A DNA stretch of 64,000 bases, taken from assembly GCA_963920665.1 (NCBI GenBank), contig OY987263.1, positions 20,261,430 through 20,325,429 on the forward strand, read 5' to 3'. A model generated the notes under the pieces. It saw only the letters and a program-made list of their open reading frames with translations, searched no databases and had not been told where the DNA came from. A program made the position numbers and the translations under genes. Below, piece by piece: positions 1 to 11,556 of the stretch (positions within the stretch are counted from its first letter, which is position 1; each line of letters opens with the position of its first letter). This stretch comes from Straminergon stramineum (taxonomy: Eukaryota; Streptophyta; Bryopsida; Hypnales; Calliergonaceae).

Positions 1-1300
1 TTTCATTAAAAGATCCAACAATTGGATATGTTAGAAAATAAATATTGATGAATACCATAGCCTTGCTTTGAGTGTGAGTTATTTGAAACAATTTGGGGTC
101 TCAAATCACTACAAAAAATTTAAGGCTTAATGGTTCATTTGCACTAGCATTAAGGGTGGAAATAGTGAAGATAATTGGGAATACATTTTGGGACATTGTT
201 TGACTAGATTCACTATGCTAGAATGAGTTTGCTAGTAGACAATAAATAGTGTCAACACTAAAGTAAGGTAAAGATGACATCTCCCATAATATGCATCAAC
301 AATGGTGGGTATAGATCAATTCGGATAAAACAAGTGTGTATATATATATACTTGCAAGGAGAGGCTCTAATCCTATTGCATTGGTTTGTTTGTCAAATGA
401 GGTCCTACTCAAACTTCCTTATGTGTAGTTTCTATCAGTGCAAAGCCTTAATCCTCCCTTCATTCCAAAGCTAGTACAAAAACATCTAGACATATTTATG
501 CCTTGCTTACAAGAAAATTATCCTTGTTTTGCTATACTAATAGACATATGAGTTTCTATAATAACATGCATGTTAGTTTTGCACTAGAAACACAAAGATC
601 AAGTAAAGCAACAAAGAAAAAATCAACAACACAAATTTTTGAGTTGGCATCAATATGAACTAGGAAATGGAAATAGGAGAATCTCTGATAACCTCCTTGT
701 GAATGCATGGAGACAATTTGAAGCACTTGCTTGGTTTGTTTGTTTATAAGTTATTTCTTCTTGGTGGCTTATGTCGTAAACTTGCACTTGTTGAGTGCCA
801 TCTTCAATTGAGATCTAGAATTGTGACAAAGATAATTAAAACTCAACATGGACTACATGATGGAAAAGGTACTTATTGCTCCTTTTGAGCTCATTGTCAT
901 TGTCATTGTGAGAAATTGTGGCCTTTCTAGAAAACTATGCATGAAAATTTTGATGGGGTACGCATGTCATTCAACCATTAGTGGTTAAACGTTTCCAAAA
1001 AAATTGAAAGGGATGCACATGTCACTTTGCCATTGGTTGAGAAAAAGAGGTGTGTGCTTGTCACACACACCAACCCATATTTGTATTTCTCTAATATCAG
1101 TTTGACCTACAGATGATATGCATTTGAAGAGATTTGAGGGCATTCAGAGATTGTTTTAGGCCCATTCCCTATATTGTGAACCAATTACTGCTGGCCAGAA
1201 TAAAAATTTATTTTAAAATATTTTAAAATTTTGATTTTTTTTATATAATTAAAATTTTATTATCTAATGTGGCAATGTCTCAACTATGTTTGATTGCTTG
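1..1300. other. AT-rich intergenic DNA ending in the left part of an older repeat
   Basis: No gene is visible; the short ORFs lack family resemblance and codon bias. From about 1086 the sequence matches copies near 50900-51215 and 61190-61460: a stretch with CTGGCCAGAAT, an AT-rich run, then TCTAATGTGGCAATG. The match stops at 1300, where the CACTA element begins, and resumes after 6865, so this is the left half of a repeat split by that insertion. Confidence 0.6.
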
Positions 1301-1499
1301 CACTACAAGAAAATGGGTGTTTTATGACTACAAAAATACAACTAAGGTGGACTGGCGACTACTTGCAAGTTGCAACCATATTTTTGGAGGCCAACTCTTT
1401 GAAAAAAAATATGACTGCTAGTCATGTTTTGGCCTTGTACATTGTGGGCATATAGTATACGTTCATTGAGAACTCCAAAATACTTCATAGATCTTCATA

Positions 1500-2115
1500 G
1501 GGAACATGTTTGGAGAACGCACAATCATATTTATTAGTCATATTTTGTAGTCATATTTTAATAATAGTCACATTTTGGGGGGGGGGCACTTTGAAGAAAA
1601 TTTGAGCAGGAAATATATTTGGAGAGTGCGAAATTATATTTGCTAGTCATAATTTCACTTTAGTCATATTTTGCAGTTATATTTTTGATTGAGTCATATT
1701 TTAATAATAGTCACATTTTTTTCTTTTGGACAACTTGAAGAAAATTTGGACGGGGAATATATTTGGAGAGTGCTAAATCATATTTGCCAATCATAATTTT
1801 ACTTTAGTCATATTTTGCATTCATATTTTTGAATCAGTCATATTTATTAGTCATATTTTTGTATTAGTCATATTTTTGTATCAATCATATTTTTGTATCA
1901 GTCATATTTTTGAGTCAATCATATTTATTAGTTATATTTTTGCATCAGTCATATTTTGCAGTCATATTTTTATGATAGTCACATTTTTTTCCTTTTGGGC
2001 AACTTGAAGAAAATTTGGGAGGGAAATATATTTATAGAGTACTAAATCATATTTGTCAGTCATAATTTCTCTTTTGTCATATTTTGCAATCATATTTTTG
2101 AGTCAGTCATATTTT
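1500..2115 (+). repeat. Left subterminal repeat cluster of the CACTA element
   Basis: A dense array of direct, irregularly spaced copies of a 10-13 bp motif (A)GTCATATTTT(TG), interrupted by three longer related blocks containing GGGCAACTTGAAGAAAATTTGG-like sequence. In En/Spm such repeats are the binding sites of the element's own DNA-binding protein. Here the role is inferred from position and repetition. Confidence 0.75.
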
Positions 2116-4629
2116 GTAGATACATTTTTTTGGTAGTTTTTTTTTTAGTGGGAGCCTAAGGAAAAGGTTGGCAATCTAAAATGGGTCTTTCATATTTTGT
2201 CCCTAGAGGCCATTCCTTGGGATGAAGGCATGACTTTGTTTAATACCTATTAAAAAAAATTCTTTTCTTTTGTATGATGTGTCTATTATAGTATTAATGT
2301 CCAAATAATTTGGGATGGCACATGTTTATATTTCAATTAATATATTTAAAATTTTCATAGGAATTAGAAAATGAGTAAAGAGGAATAAAACAATTAATAA
2401 TAGAAGATAATCAATTTTTATTTGAGTATTTAAAGAAAAATTAGAGAAGAATAAAAGCCTATGGACAAACCAAAGCACCAAGGCAGGACTAAGCCTAAGA
2501 ATCTAAGATAGAAACCAGGCCTTCCTTGACTCACTACTAAAACTTGCTGTGGAATTGACTAATTATGTTAATTGATTGTGATGGGTAATGCAAAGCAAAA
2601 TCTAATGCATTTAAACTAGTGATGTAGATTAAAGGCTGTAGAGTTTAGAAAAATTACTTGAAGATTGGAAAAAATCTAATTCAAAGAAAAGAAAGAAGAG
2701 TGTGAAAAAAATTCATGCCCGAGTAGCCATGAAGCAAGAGTAAGTGAGGAGTGCGATTTGTATTGAGAATCTCTAAGTATTTAAAGAAGAAGCGTAGGTT
2801 TCAAATTGCTAGTCCAAGTTTTGGACATGGTTAGGAGACTAATATAACCTTTGTATAGGGATTTGACTATGTATTAAACAAAGATTGTTGATTATAATAC
2901 ACATAGTTGATCAAATGAAGTTTTCAAATCTTAAGTATATATTTAGTTAGCACTTAGGAAGTTGATGTCATAACAATTGTTTGATTCCTAAAGTAATTAG
3001 AAATCAATTAGTAGTAATAGAAGTCAAAGACTGCAATTCCAAACTATTTCAAAAAATGAAAGAAAAAAACAAAAAATGTTGAAAATAATTTGGAGAAAGT
3101 CAAGAGAGGGAAGTGGAAAGAAATAGGTTGAAAGAAAAGAATGAGATCATATATCTAATTTTTACCCCTTGCTGTAAAAGTTGTTATTTTAGTTGTATCC
3201 AAAAACACAAAAAATGCAACAAAAATGAATTAAAGCAGACTTCATGATACAATTACAATATATATGTTGAAAAATGGGGATGTTGTGGAAATAGATTCCA
3301 AGGCATGTCCTTAATTTTGGCACTTAGTTTATTCTCTTCTTGTAGAAACTATAGTTGCGCTAGAAATTAGAGGTTGAAATCAAACCTCTAAGAATTTATT
3401 AAATTCAATTTTGAATTCAAGATCATTTAGTTAATTTGTAGAGGATTCCAATAACATATCACACTTTAAAAAATAGAGAAAAATTATTGAAGATAGAGTA
3501 CGATAAAATTGGATAATCTATGGCATTAGTTTTGGATAAAAAATACCAAAGTTCATCCAATTCAAGTGAAAAACGAAACTGGAAATTTAGTAACATTTAG
3601 AATCCAATTTTGAAAGTATGAATGAATTTAGAATTATAGGCTAAGAGAAAATGTTGGATGAAATCTTGAAGGATAAATTAGAAACAAACCTTCATCAATC
3701 TATATTTTTTTGCTAAAAATATTTCATTATAAATATCTTTATGATTTTAGAATAGGCCTGGAATGTTCTACAACTGATCTAACAAATTTTTAAATTTCTC
3801 AACTAGGATTTGAAGTCTAGAGTTTTGACTTTGATTGGCCAAAACCATCTAAAACCTTTAACTTTTGTAGTTTGAGTGTGTTTTAGTTTAGATGTGAACC
3901 ACTTACAGTTTATCATTAGAAAAAAATTGTTCATTGCTTAAAATGCCTATTGAATAATATTTAAATATCCAACTTAGGATTTGAAGCCCAAAAATTAAAA
4001 ATATAGTTGTGTTTGTTTTATCTCAAGGATATAGATAAAACACTCACATATATCATGTATTGAAGTTTGTCTCTTTTTTAGAAAGGTTCTCTACAATGTC
4101 ATATAAGCCGTATTTATAAAGGGTCTTTGTAAGGCCACTTAGAAGTCATAGAATTATACATATGAAAATTGAGGCTCACTATGATGTACATGGTTGAATT
4201 GCAATTAAAAGATGGTTGTTTAAATATTCTTACGGGAATATAGACTATAAAAACATAATCCCTTTTTCAAATTCAAAGATGTTTTTCAATAGTATCTTCA
4301 TCAAATACTTTTGCTCTTATATACTTAATGCATTGACGTAAATACCTTGATTGATGCATGACATTTGCATAGTTGTCTTTTTTTTGCCATAACTATAGAT
4401 ACTTAAGGCCTTATAACTTCCCTATAGACATTTTGTAGAGTTGTATTGCAATATACATCCACTTTGTAGCAAATTTTGTTATTAAAATAGCTTAGTTGCT
4501 TAGTATAGTCATATTTATTGACTTACATGACTACGTCAAGTCGCATGACTAGAGCAAGTCATGTACATAACTAAGGTTTTAAAACCCTAGCCACCACTTC
4601 TATGTAGTTGCCACCGATTTAGGGTTTTG

Positions 4630-5350
4630 AAACCCTACCCGCCAATTTTTCTTCTTCTTTGTTTTTTGTTGCCTCCTACATTTTGCTTCTTGTTTTCTAG
4701 CTCTTAGTTCTTCTTGCCTCATAGTCCTTACTTTTTGTTTCTTCTTAGTTCTTGATTTTTGCTTCTAGTTTCTTCTTGCTACCTCTTAATTCTTGCTTCC
4801 GAGTTCTTACTTTTTGTTCCTTCTTAGTTCTTGATCTTTGCTTTTAGTTTCTTATTGTTACCTCTTAATTCTTACTTCCTCTTAATTCTTGCTTCCTCTT
4901 AATTCTTGCTTCCTAGTTCTTACTTTTTGTTCTTTCTTAGTTCTTGATCTTTGCTTTTATTTTCTTCTTGTTACCTCTTAATTCTTGTTTTTTAGTTGTT
5001 TTTTGTTGCCTCTTAGTTTTTTATTCTTGTTTGTAGTTTCTTCTTGTTACTTTTTAATTCTTGCTTTCTAGTTTTTGTCTCTTGTTGCTTCTTAATTCTT
5101 ACTTTTAAATTCTTCTTGATTCATTTTAACTTGTGTTTCTTGTTTCTTTTTAATTCTTGTTTTATTCTTGTTATTTATTACATTTTATTGCATCTTAAAT
5201 TATATTTTTTGTTGCTTCTTGTTGAATCTTCGTTCTTTCTTCTTCTTGTTATTTATTGCATCTTAAATTATATTTCTTGTTTCTTTTTGTTGCATTTTAT
5301 TGCATCTTAAGTTGTGTCTCTTGTTTTGTTTTGTTGCATCTTAATTCTTA
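4630..5350. repeat. Pyrimidine-rich degenerate minisatellite inside the CACTA element
   Basis: The plus strand is almost entirely C and T with G spacers. A block reading approximately TTCTTAGTTCTTGATCTTTG recurs near 4742, 4822 and 4934, with shorter CTTAATTCTTGCTT units between. The ORFs of 88 and 67 codons here are products of the bias (Leu/Phe/Cys runs) and are not genes. Just upstream (4580-4640) is a sequence with two forms of AAACCCTA that resembles a plant 5' leader, possibly captured host DNA. Confidence 0.7.
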
Positions 5351-5581
5351 CTTTTTTTTGCTTATTATTACCTCTTAACACTTGCCACCTTTTAGTTCTT
5401 ATTCCCTTTATCATTATTGTTGTTCTTTCTTCTTATTTATTTGTGATTTCTAGAGATATAGCAGTTATGAATTTTTCTTACTTAAAAGTTGTGCTTCATA
5501 TTTTTTTGTTGCCTTAAATCTTTGAAGGTTGAGCTATATTGTTCATTCACTAAAAATTAATCTTCTTCATTGTATATGTAG

Positions 5582-5671
5582 GCACTTAAAGCTAGAATGA
5601 AGTTATCGGAGGCTACTTACAACACTAGAGAGGAAGCTTCTTCACATTTTTGTAAGGAATATAGGTCTTAG
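5582..5671 (+). pseudogene. Possible relic terminal coding exon inside the CACTA element
   Basis: After an acceptor-like ATGTAG, 29 sense codons read ALKARMKLSEATYNTREEAS and on to a TAG stop. Composition is mixed and charged, unlike the biased neighbouring DNA, which suggests the last exon of a transposase or captured gene. No family could be recognised and the rest of the gene was not found. Confidence 0.25.
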
Positions 5672-5989
5672 AATGTGTAGGAATATACATTTATAAAGTG
5701 TTATTGTGATATGTTTTGTTTTAGTAACTAATAAATGTCATTGAAAAGAGTCACGTTTTTTCTTGCATTTTCTTCTTTCAATATAACTATCTCTTATACA
5801 TCTCAAAAATCATATGTACTCAATTTTTATTGGATGGAGTCATTTATTTAGCTGCTAAATTATGTTGATGCATGATTGCAACGCCTCAAGTCGATTTAGA
5901 ATGTATGGAATGTGATTGCAGTTTATGACAAAAGCTACTATAAACCTCAAGTCACCCTAGTTACAAAAATTACTTGCTTGAGTCATATT

Positions 5990-6580
5990 TTATAATATAT
6001 CTTATCCAAAATATGACTCGTTGTAGTTATATAATGCTCACAATCATGTCAATAATGTGATACTATATTTTAAAATTATGACTATGTTCAATCATAAAAT
6101 TACAAGTAATATTTTTTGTAAACTACTACATGAGCTAAAATATAACTTACATTAGTCATATTTCTCATCAATAAAAATTATGACTCATAAAGGTCATATT
6201 CCACATCAAGAAAAAATTATGATTTTCTAGAGTCATTTTTACATCAACATGTAGAACACATGACTCATAAGAGTCATTTTTCATATTGACAAAAAATATA
6301 ACCCACGAGAGTCATTTTTCACATCAACCAAAAATATGATTCATGAAGGTCATATTCCACATCAACAAAAAATATGACCCACTAGAGTCATTTTTACATC
6401 AACATGTAGAGAATATGATTCATGAGAGTCATTTTTCACATCAACCAAAAATATGACTCATAGAAGTCATATTCCACTTCAGCTAAAAATATGACTACAT
6501 AGAATCATATGTCACATGAACCAAAATATGACTCGATGTAGTCATATTCCACGTCAGCCAAAAATATGACTATATGGAGT
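5990..6580 (-). repeat. Right subterminal repeat cluster of the CACTA element
   Basis: Alternating AAAATATGACT and AGTCATATTCCACATCA units, about 40-60 bp apart, form the inverted counterpart of the left cluster. They often pair as short palindromes (ATATGACTC...GAGTCAT). This supports a single element running from 1301 to 6865. Confidence 0.75.
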
Positions 6581-6865
6581 CATGTGCCACGTAGACTTTT
6601 TTTTCTTTTGCCCGGGCAATTCAAGGAAAAGTCAAGACTCCAAGGATAGTCAACATATATGCCACATAGGCAATATACAGCTAAGTATACCCTCAATTCA
6701 AATGATTGCAAATATGAATCATGAAAAATTTGACTAGTTGGTAATGACTAGACCCAGTCATATCACGCGTCATCTACAGTGTTTTCTACCTAAGTCATAT
6801 TTTGAGATTTTACGACTCATTGCAGTTATTTTTTGCAGTCATAAAACACCCGTTTTGTTGTAGTG

Positions 6866-7186
6866 TTATGTAACAAAGTTCCCATAGTCTGGAAACTCGT
6901 GGTCTTCCAAAGGCCCCCAAAATCTTCTAATGGAATATCTAAAATGTGTTTGCCATATGTATATTCATATAATTTACATGTATCTATATATATCCCATAA
7001 ATATCCATATGAATCCCATATGTATTCTACATACCATCCATATTCCATATTTGTGTCCATATCCATATTCTATAGTGTATTTTGTATTCTAGAGTACTGA
7101 CAAGCAAGATTGTTTCTCATGATGGTGATCAACGGCGATGGTTTACTTTTATAATTGGAGATCAAAGACATTAAAGAAGGGGAGAT
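6866..7186. other. Right part of the interrupted older repeat, then ATATGG-rich DNA
   Basis: 6866-6940 resembles 51127-51215 (AGTTCCCATAG, then GTCTTCCA and CTTCTAATG), the other half of the repeat split by the CACTA element. 6950-7090 is a degenerate run of CATATCCATATG-like units. A similar run occurs at 27200-27320. No gene is seen. Confidence 0.55.
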
Positions 7187-7190
7187 TTAA

Positions 7191-8014
7191 CCCCAAAAGA
7201 ACCATTTGTTCTGTAGGGGACAACTTGAATTTTGGACAAGTATCTATGGTCTCAATGTTTGTTATGATTTTTGAAACTTTTTTTGAAGATAGAAAAACTG
7301 ATTATCTTCGTGGAAATATAAATTTCTTTTCAATTGGTGCTTGGTAACAAAAGTCATGCCTAGAAACAAAAGTTATGTTCAAAATTGGGGAGATCGGGCA
7401 ACACAAAAAAATTGAATTTTTTGAATTTTTTTCTCATAGATTATACTTTTTCTACATAGAAAGCTTTGATTCGTTTCATTTAGATAAGTGATTTGAAAGT
7501 TATGGACAATCTCATTTTCGGGTAATCTAAGCATCTTCTTGAAAAAATAACTTATAGGATTTATTTCTAAATGCAATTTCTACAATTTAAAAAAAAAGGT
7601 TCACATGGTTTAGTTTGTTTGCTAGAACAATCTCACCATTGGGATTAGTGCATTTTCATTCCATCTTAGAGACATTAGTAATTTAGATTTTCCTTCTATC
7701 TTGTACCTACTTCTACTTAACATTTTCTTAAAGAATCAAAATTAAGTTTTTTGTTCTTGGATTTTTTTTCCTAGACTCTCAACCCAATTTCCCACTATAA
7801 GGATTTAAACCTCAAAACTTTGTACATTCAAAAATTTCAATTAAGAAGGTTCAAAGTCAAATAATCTAATTCCACATATTCTCATACTAATTAGGTGTAA
7901 GATCCTATGATTAGATGTGTGAATATACAATTTTCAATTCTTTTTTACTCATTGCAATAGAAATGGTAGTTTTGAGTGTTTTTTTGGCTAAAAAAGGCCT
8001 TGGTCCTTTAGGGG
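7191..8014. mobile_element. TTAA-flanked MITE-like element (copy a)
   Basis: The left end reads CCCCAAAAGAACCA and the right end reads TGGTCCTTTAGGGG, an inverted repeat with two mismatches over 14 bp. Direct TTAA sequences lie immediately outside at 7187-7190 and 8015-8018. The 824-bp interior has no coding capacity beyond short ORFs. Part of it (about 7440-7530, AAAGCTTTGA and following) resembles 21115-21180, so a second diverged copy may exist there. Confidence 0.65.
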
Positions 8015-8788
8015 TTAAAAACAATAAAATTGACAACTTTGGATTATTCCAAAGGAGGGGGGGAGAGAAATTGAAACATGAACGCATGTTTGCCTCTTTT
8101 GACCTCATTGTCAAATACTTTTGAGTGGATAGTGAGAGACAATGAAATTTTCAATTAAATTCACACCACTTCAATTTTCATTTTCAATATTTTTTCTAGT
8201 CCACTCCTCACACCTCCTACATACTTGTATTTTTGGAACTCAGTATTTTGTGCACTTGATATGGGATATTTGAATCAAATCCTGTAATTGTATCCATATT
8301 TATGTACCATAATTTGTACATGTATTTTATATCCGTTTTGGACAATTGAAAAGTTGCAATCAACTTCATCTATGGTTGTGGTCATTTTGTTTTTTAAGTC
8401 CCCATTAATAATAGGAAAGGTTACTTCTTTTTTCCACGATTTTCATCTAACAGTAGGGGATTTTCAAGGTGCATGGGGGAGCAGGGCTAGCATGCATGCT
8501 AATTACAAGAGATAGTCATTGTTATTGTGGCTTGAAGAATGGGAGGCTAAAGAGCAAAAATTACCAAAAACATCAATTTCCAATAAATTCGTTGTATTCT
8601 ATATATCATTTTGGCATCTTACATCAACTTGTTATGTTGATAGATGTGCAAATTAATATGCAAATAACCTTTCATCCACTACATTGAGGACAACTTATTC
8701 CAACCCTATCCTCTCCCAACTCTCTAAATTATTCAATTCCTTCCTTTCTTGAAGATTCATTGTGCCATTTTAATGGAATTGCATTAAT
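8015..8788. other. Intergenic DNA without recognised features
   Basis: AT-rich sequence between two TTAA elements. The two overlapping ORFs near 8288-8687 (75 and 72 codons) have no recognisable domain and no splice or promoter context. I see nothing else here. Confidence 0.4.
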
Positions 8789-8792
8789 TTAA

Positions 8793-9387
8793 CCCCTAAA
8801 TTAATGTCCAAAGTCTTCTCCAAAATTGATGATTTGAAAGTCCCTATTATAAAGTGCTATTTGGAAGAATATTTTGGAGTTGATGAACAAATAAAAGTTG
8901 TAGATTATGAGTTTTAGATTCCATCTATCTACAGTTAGATTCACTAATGCTATCACCAATATTCATTTATAAAATTTGAAAGGGAAATTTCAAAATTCCT
9001 TCAAAATTTGATTTCAAGCAAAATATTACTCTATATCATTTTTTGATAAAAAAAATTTGTTGGAGTGGAGTGGAAATGAGGTTCTCTTTACATGGTGATG
9101 TTTTGAAAATTTTGTGTTCTTCAAATCTATGACCTCATTTTTGCAAATCTAGTTTTGAACTAGACCCTATGCAATTTGGCTTGGCCAATCACTTGACATA
9201 CTTCTACATTTGCAATTTTAGAAAAATATGTATTCTAGTAATATCAAATCCAACCATTAGATAGGACAACAACTTGATAAAGTCTCTCCAAAAATTAGGA
9301 TAACTTTCATCCAAATAGTGTTGAGGATAAAACTTGAGTTTGAATTTGTTCATCATCCAAAAAAGTGGGCGTCATAGCGCTTAGTGG
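8793..9387 (+). mobile_element. TTAA-flanked MITE-like element (copy b)
   Basis: The 595-bp element starts CCCCTAAATTAATG and ends GCGCTTAGTGG, with perfect TTAA on both sides (8789-8792 and 9388-9391). The whole interior matches, in inverted orientation, the element at 46727-47304: shared blocks include the TTTGGAAG, ATCTACAACTTTTAT and AACTTTCATCCAA regions. Two whole copies with coincident ends define it as a family. No coding potential is seen. Confidence 0.75.
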
Positions 9388-9391
9388 TTAA

Positions 9392-11556
9392 CATCATTGA
9401 TGTTCAAACCTCTAATTCCAATTTGATCAAGAGAGCTTTTCGATTTTGAAGAATTATGAATTAAATAAAGTGGGAACTGGGAGGCTCCACACATTGCACA
9501 CAATACACTAGGCATAATCAGCTATGCAAACTAGCAATCTTGATGTGTTTCCTAATGACTTTCTTTCTACTTTGTGAAGATCATTAGTTGTACCCCCCCC
9601 CCATCATGTACCCATTGCAAACATTTTTCACACGAGATGACTATGAAAGTGCTCAACTACAATTGAAAAGTCCGAATTAGATTGATAAATGCTTTCTCCT
9701 GAAATGCCAAAAATTCTATTCATTTCTTGAGCAAAAAATTTTGTTGACCTTGATACCTTATATGATTGTGGTTTGTACACTATGTTCATTTATAATATTC
9801 TTGCATGTTACTAAATGAAATCATTTATGGTTATAACTTTTTACAAAGAAGGATTATTATTCTATTTATGTTGAACAATCATGTACTATTCATGTTGAAG
9901 AATCATCACAAATATTATTGGTAAAAAATTATAAACATATATAAATTCATTTCATAATATGCACTAGTAGGGAAAATGAATTTGGCCAAGGAATCAAAGA
10001 AGGTGTTGTCTTTCAAAATGGGAAGTAGATATAGCTTCTACCACAACCTGTCAATTGGGTTTTATTTTTATTTTGCTTAGTGTGATATTGGATTACTAGC
10101 AATAGCAATGTCATTTATTCTTCACATGGAAATTGCTACTACATTTAGAAGACTATTTGCAATTCACATTTGGAATTCCATCTTCTAAAGAAAACTACAA
10201 GATCAATTACACTTCATTACTATCAAGAGCTAAGAAGCTTAAAAAAAATCACCAAGTATTTCTGTTTTACAGTAGTCTCATTCGGTTTTGAGGGCATCAT
10301 TTTTGGACATAGTGCAAGATAGCCAATTGTTAGGATCAAACTTCTCTAGAAGTGATGTTCCTAGCATCTCAATAATACAATTCATAACACAAGGGCAAAT
10401 GAGTTGCATTGTTTTGAAAATTAAATTGGCTAGAAGAGGGTTTGGAAAGGTGGATCTTGTCTTTAGTAGAAGTGAATTAGATCCAATATTTGTACAAATG
10501 AGATTGGTGGAGAAAGATTCAAGATGATCTTATATTGATATTTTCATATTTAACTATAGAACCCTAACAATATACATGCATATTTAACATTTGTGGACTT
10601 CAAAGAACTATCAATGGTATCTTCCCCTTCGAGACTTAACCCCTCATGGCCCAAGAGGTTTGTGGATAACAAAAAATTTCTACAAATATAAATTCCATAA
10701 CTTTATTGAAGTGTGCATCAACATAACATTCTTAATTCTTAACTCAAGGATTCCCTTGCATTCCTTAAAATGTAAGGTGGTCCTCTAACAAAAAGCAAGA
10801 GCTACAAGTTGTGATTACTTGAAATTTTAACCCTTAGTCTAGCTCAATATTTGAAAAAAAATAGTATCCCTTTTTTCAAGGTAAAAGGGAAGGTTGTCAA
10901 AGACATGGTATAGAATGTGGGGAAGGAGACAATGGCATGCATCAAGATTTGAAAGAATCCATGTCAAAATTTTACAACTATTTATAGAATCCCTTCAAAT
11001 TAGTTTTGAAGATTTAACTTCAAAATTTCATCAATATGAAATATCTCTCTTTAGCCTTTGAATGTTTTAATGATCGGTCAAAATTGAGGATTCAATTGAT
11101 TTAGGAAATAAGGCATAAAATTTAACAATGTGAACAACAATACCCTCTCCAAATAATAAACTTTCTAACACTAGGAAAATACTAAATACTTTTTGCTAAT
11201 TTTGTTATAGTTAATTCTACCATAGCAACCTTAGTTTTGAATATACAAATTGAAAGACAACACAATTGAATTCCTATAGAAAAAAAATTCCAACCAAAAG
11301 CATTGCTTGAAGTCATGCAATGACCATAAAATAGTTGATTGGGCAATTAAAGGTTGCCTTGATTGTTTCTAGACAAGAACATAATGCTTCACTCACATTC
11401 TAAAAAAAAGAATTGCGTTCAGTAGTTCATAGCAAAGAAGACATATCTAATAACACTGAAGTGGAATGCTATGCCAACACACAAATAAATCACTTAAAGG
11501 AAAGATGGGAAGGGCACTCTTATAAATGAATCCTCCTAGAATCCAATAGACTTTTG
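9392..11556. other. Intergenic DNA downstream of the ankyrin gene
   Basis: AT-rich with a C tract at 9593-9602. A lone CCCCTCATGGCC end preceded by TTAA at 10636-10639 may mark another member of the TTAA family, but no partner end was found. The ORFs at 10288-10527 (79 codons) and 10591-10788 have no recognisable motif. The last 100-200 bp presumably include the 3' UTR of the ankyrin gene. Confidence 0.4.

Larger units (their letters stand above)
1301..6865. mobile_element. Non-autonomous CACTA (En/Spm) DNA transposon, 5565 bp
   Basis: The left end begins CACTACAAGAAAATGGG and the right end, read from the other strand, begins CACTACAACAAAACGGG. The terminal inverted repeats agree at 27 of 29 positions as far as TTTTATGACT. 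Flanks are TTG on the left and TTA on the right, fitting the 3-bp target duplication of CACTA elements with one later change. Many copies of an AGTCATATTTT motif lie inside the left end and inverted copies (AAATATGACT) inside the right end, matching the known subterminal-repeat architecture that binds transposase. No transposase ORF is visible, so the copy must rely on a partner. An unoccupied related repeat at 50900-51215 supports the insertion limits. Confidence 0.88.

Noticed and set aside
1500..2115. CRISPR-like array from regularly repeated AGTCATATTTT
   Set aside because: Spacing is irregular, repeats are too short, and they are the subterminal repeats of a CACTA element in a plant nuclear context.
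5044..5517. Two ORFs of 88 and 67 codons
   Set aside because: They are products of the pyrimidine-rich minisatellite (Leu/Phe/Cys runs) inside the CACTA element.
9361..9430. tRNA-derived SINE suggested by GCGCTTAGTGGTTAAC and GTTCAAACCTC
   Set aside because: The first part is the right terminus of the TTAA element 8793-9387, as shown by its inverted copy at 46727. The box resemblance is coincidental.
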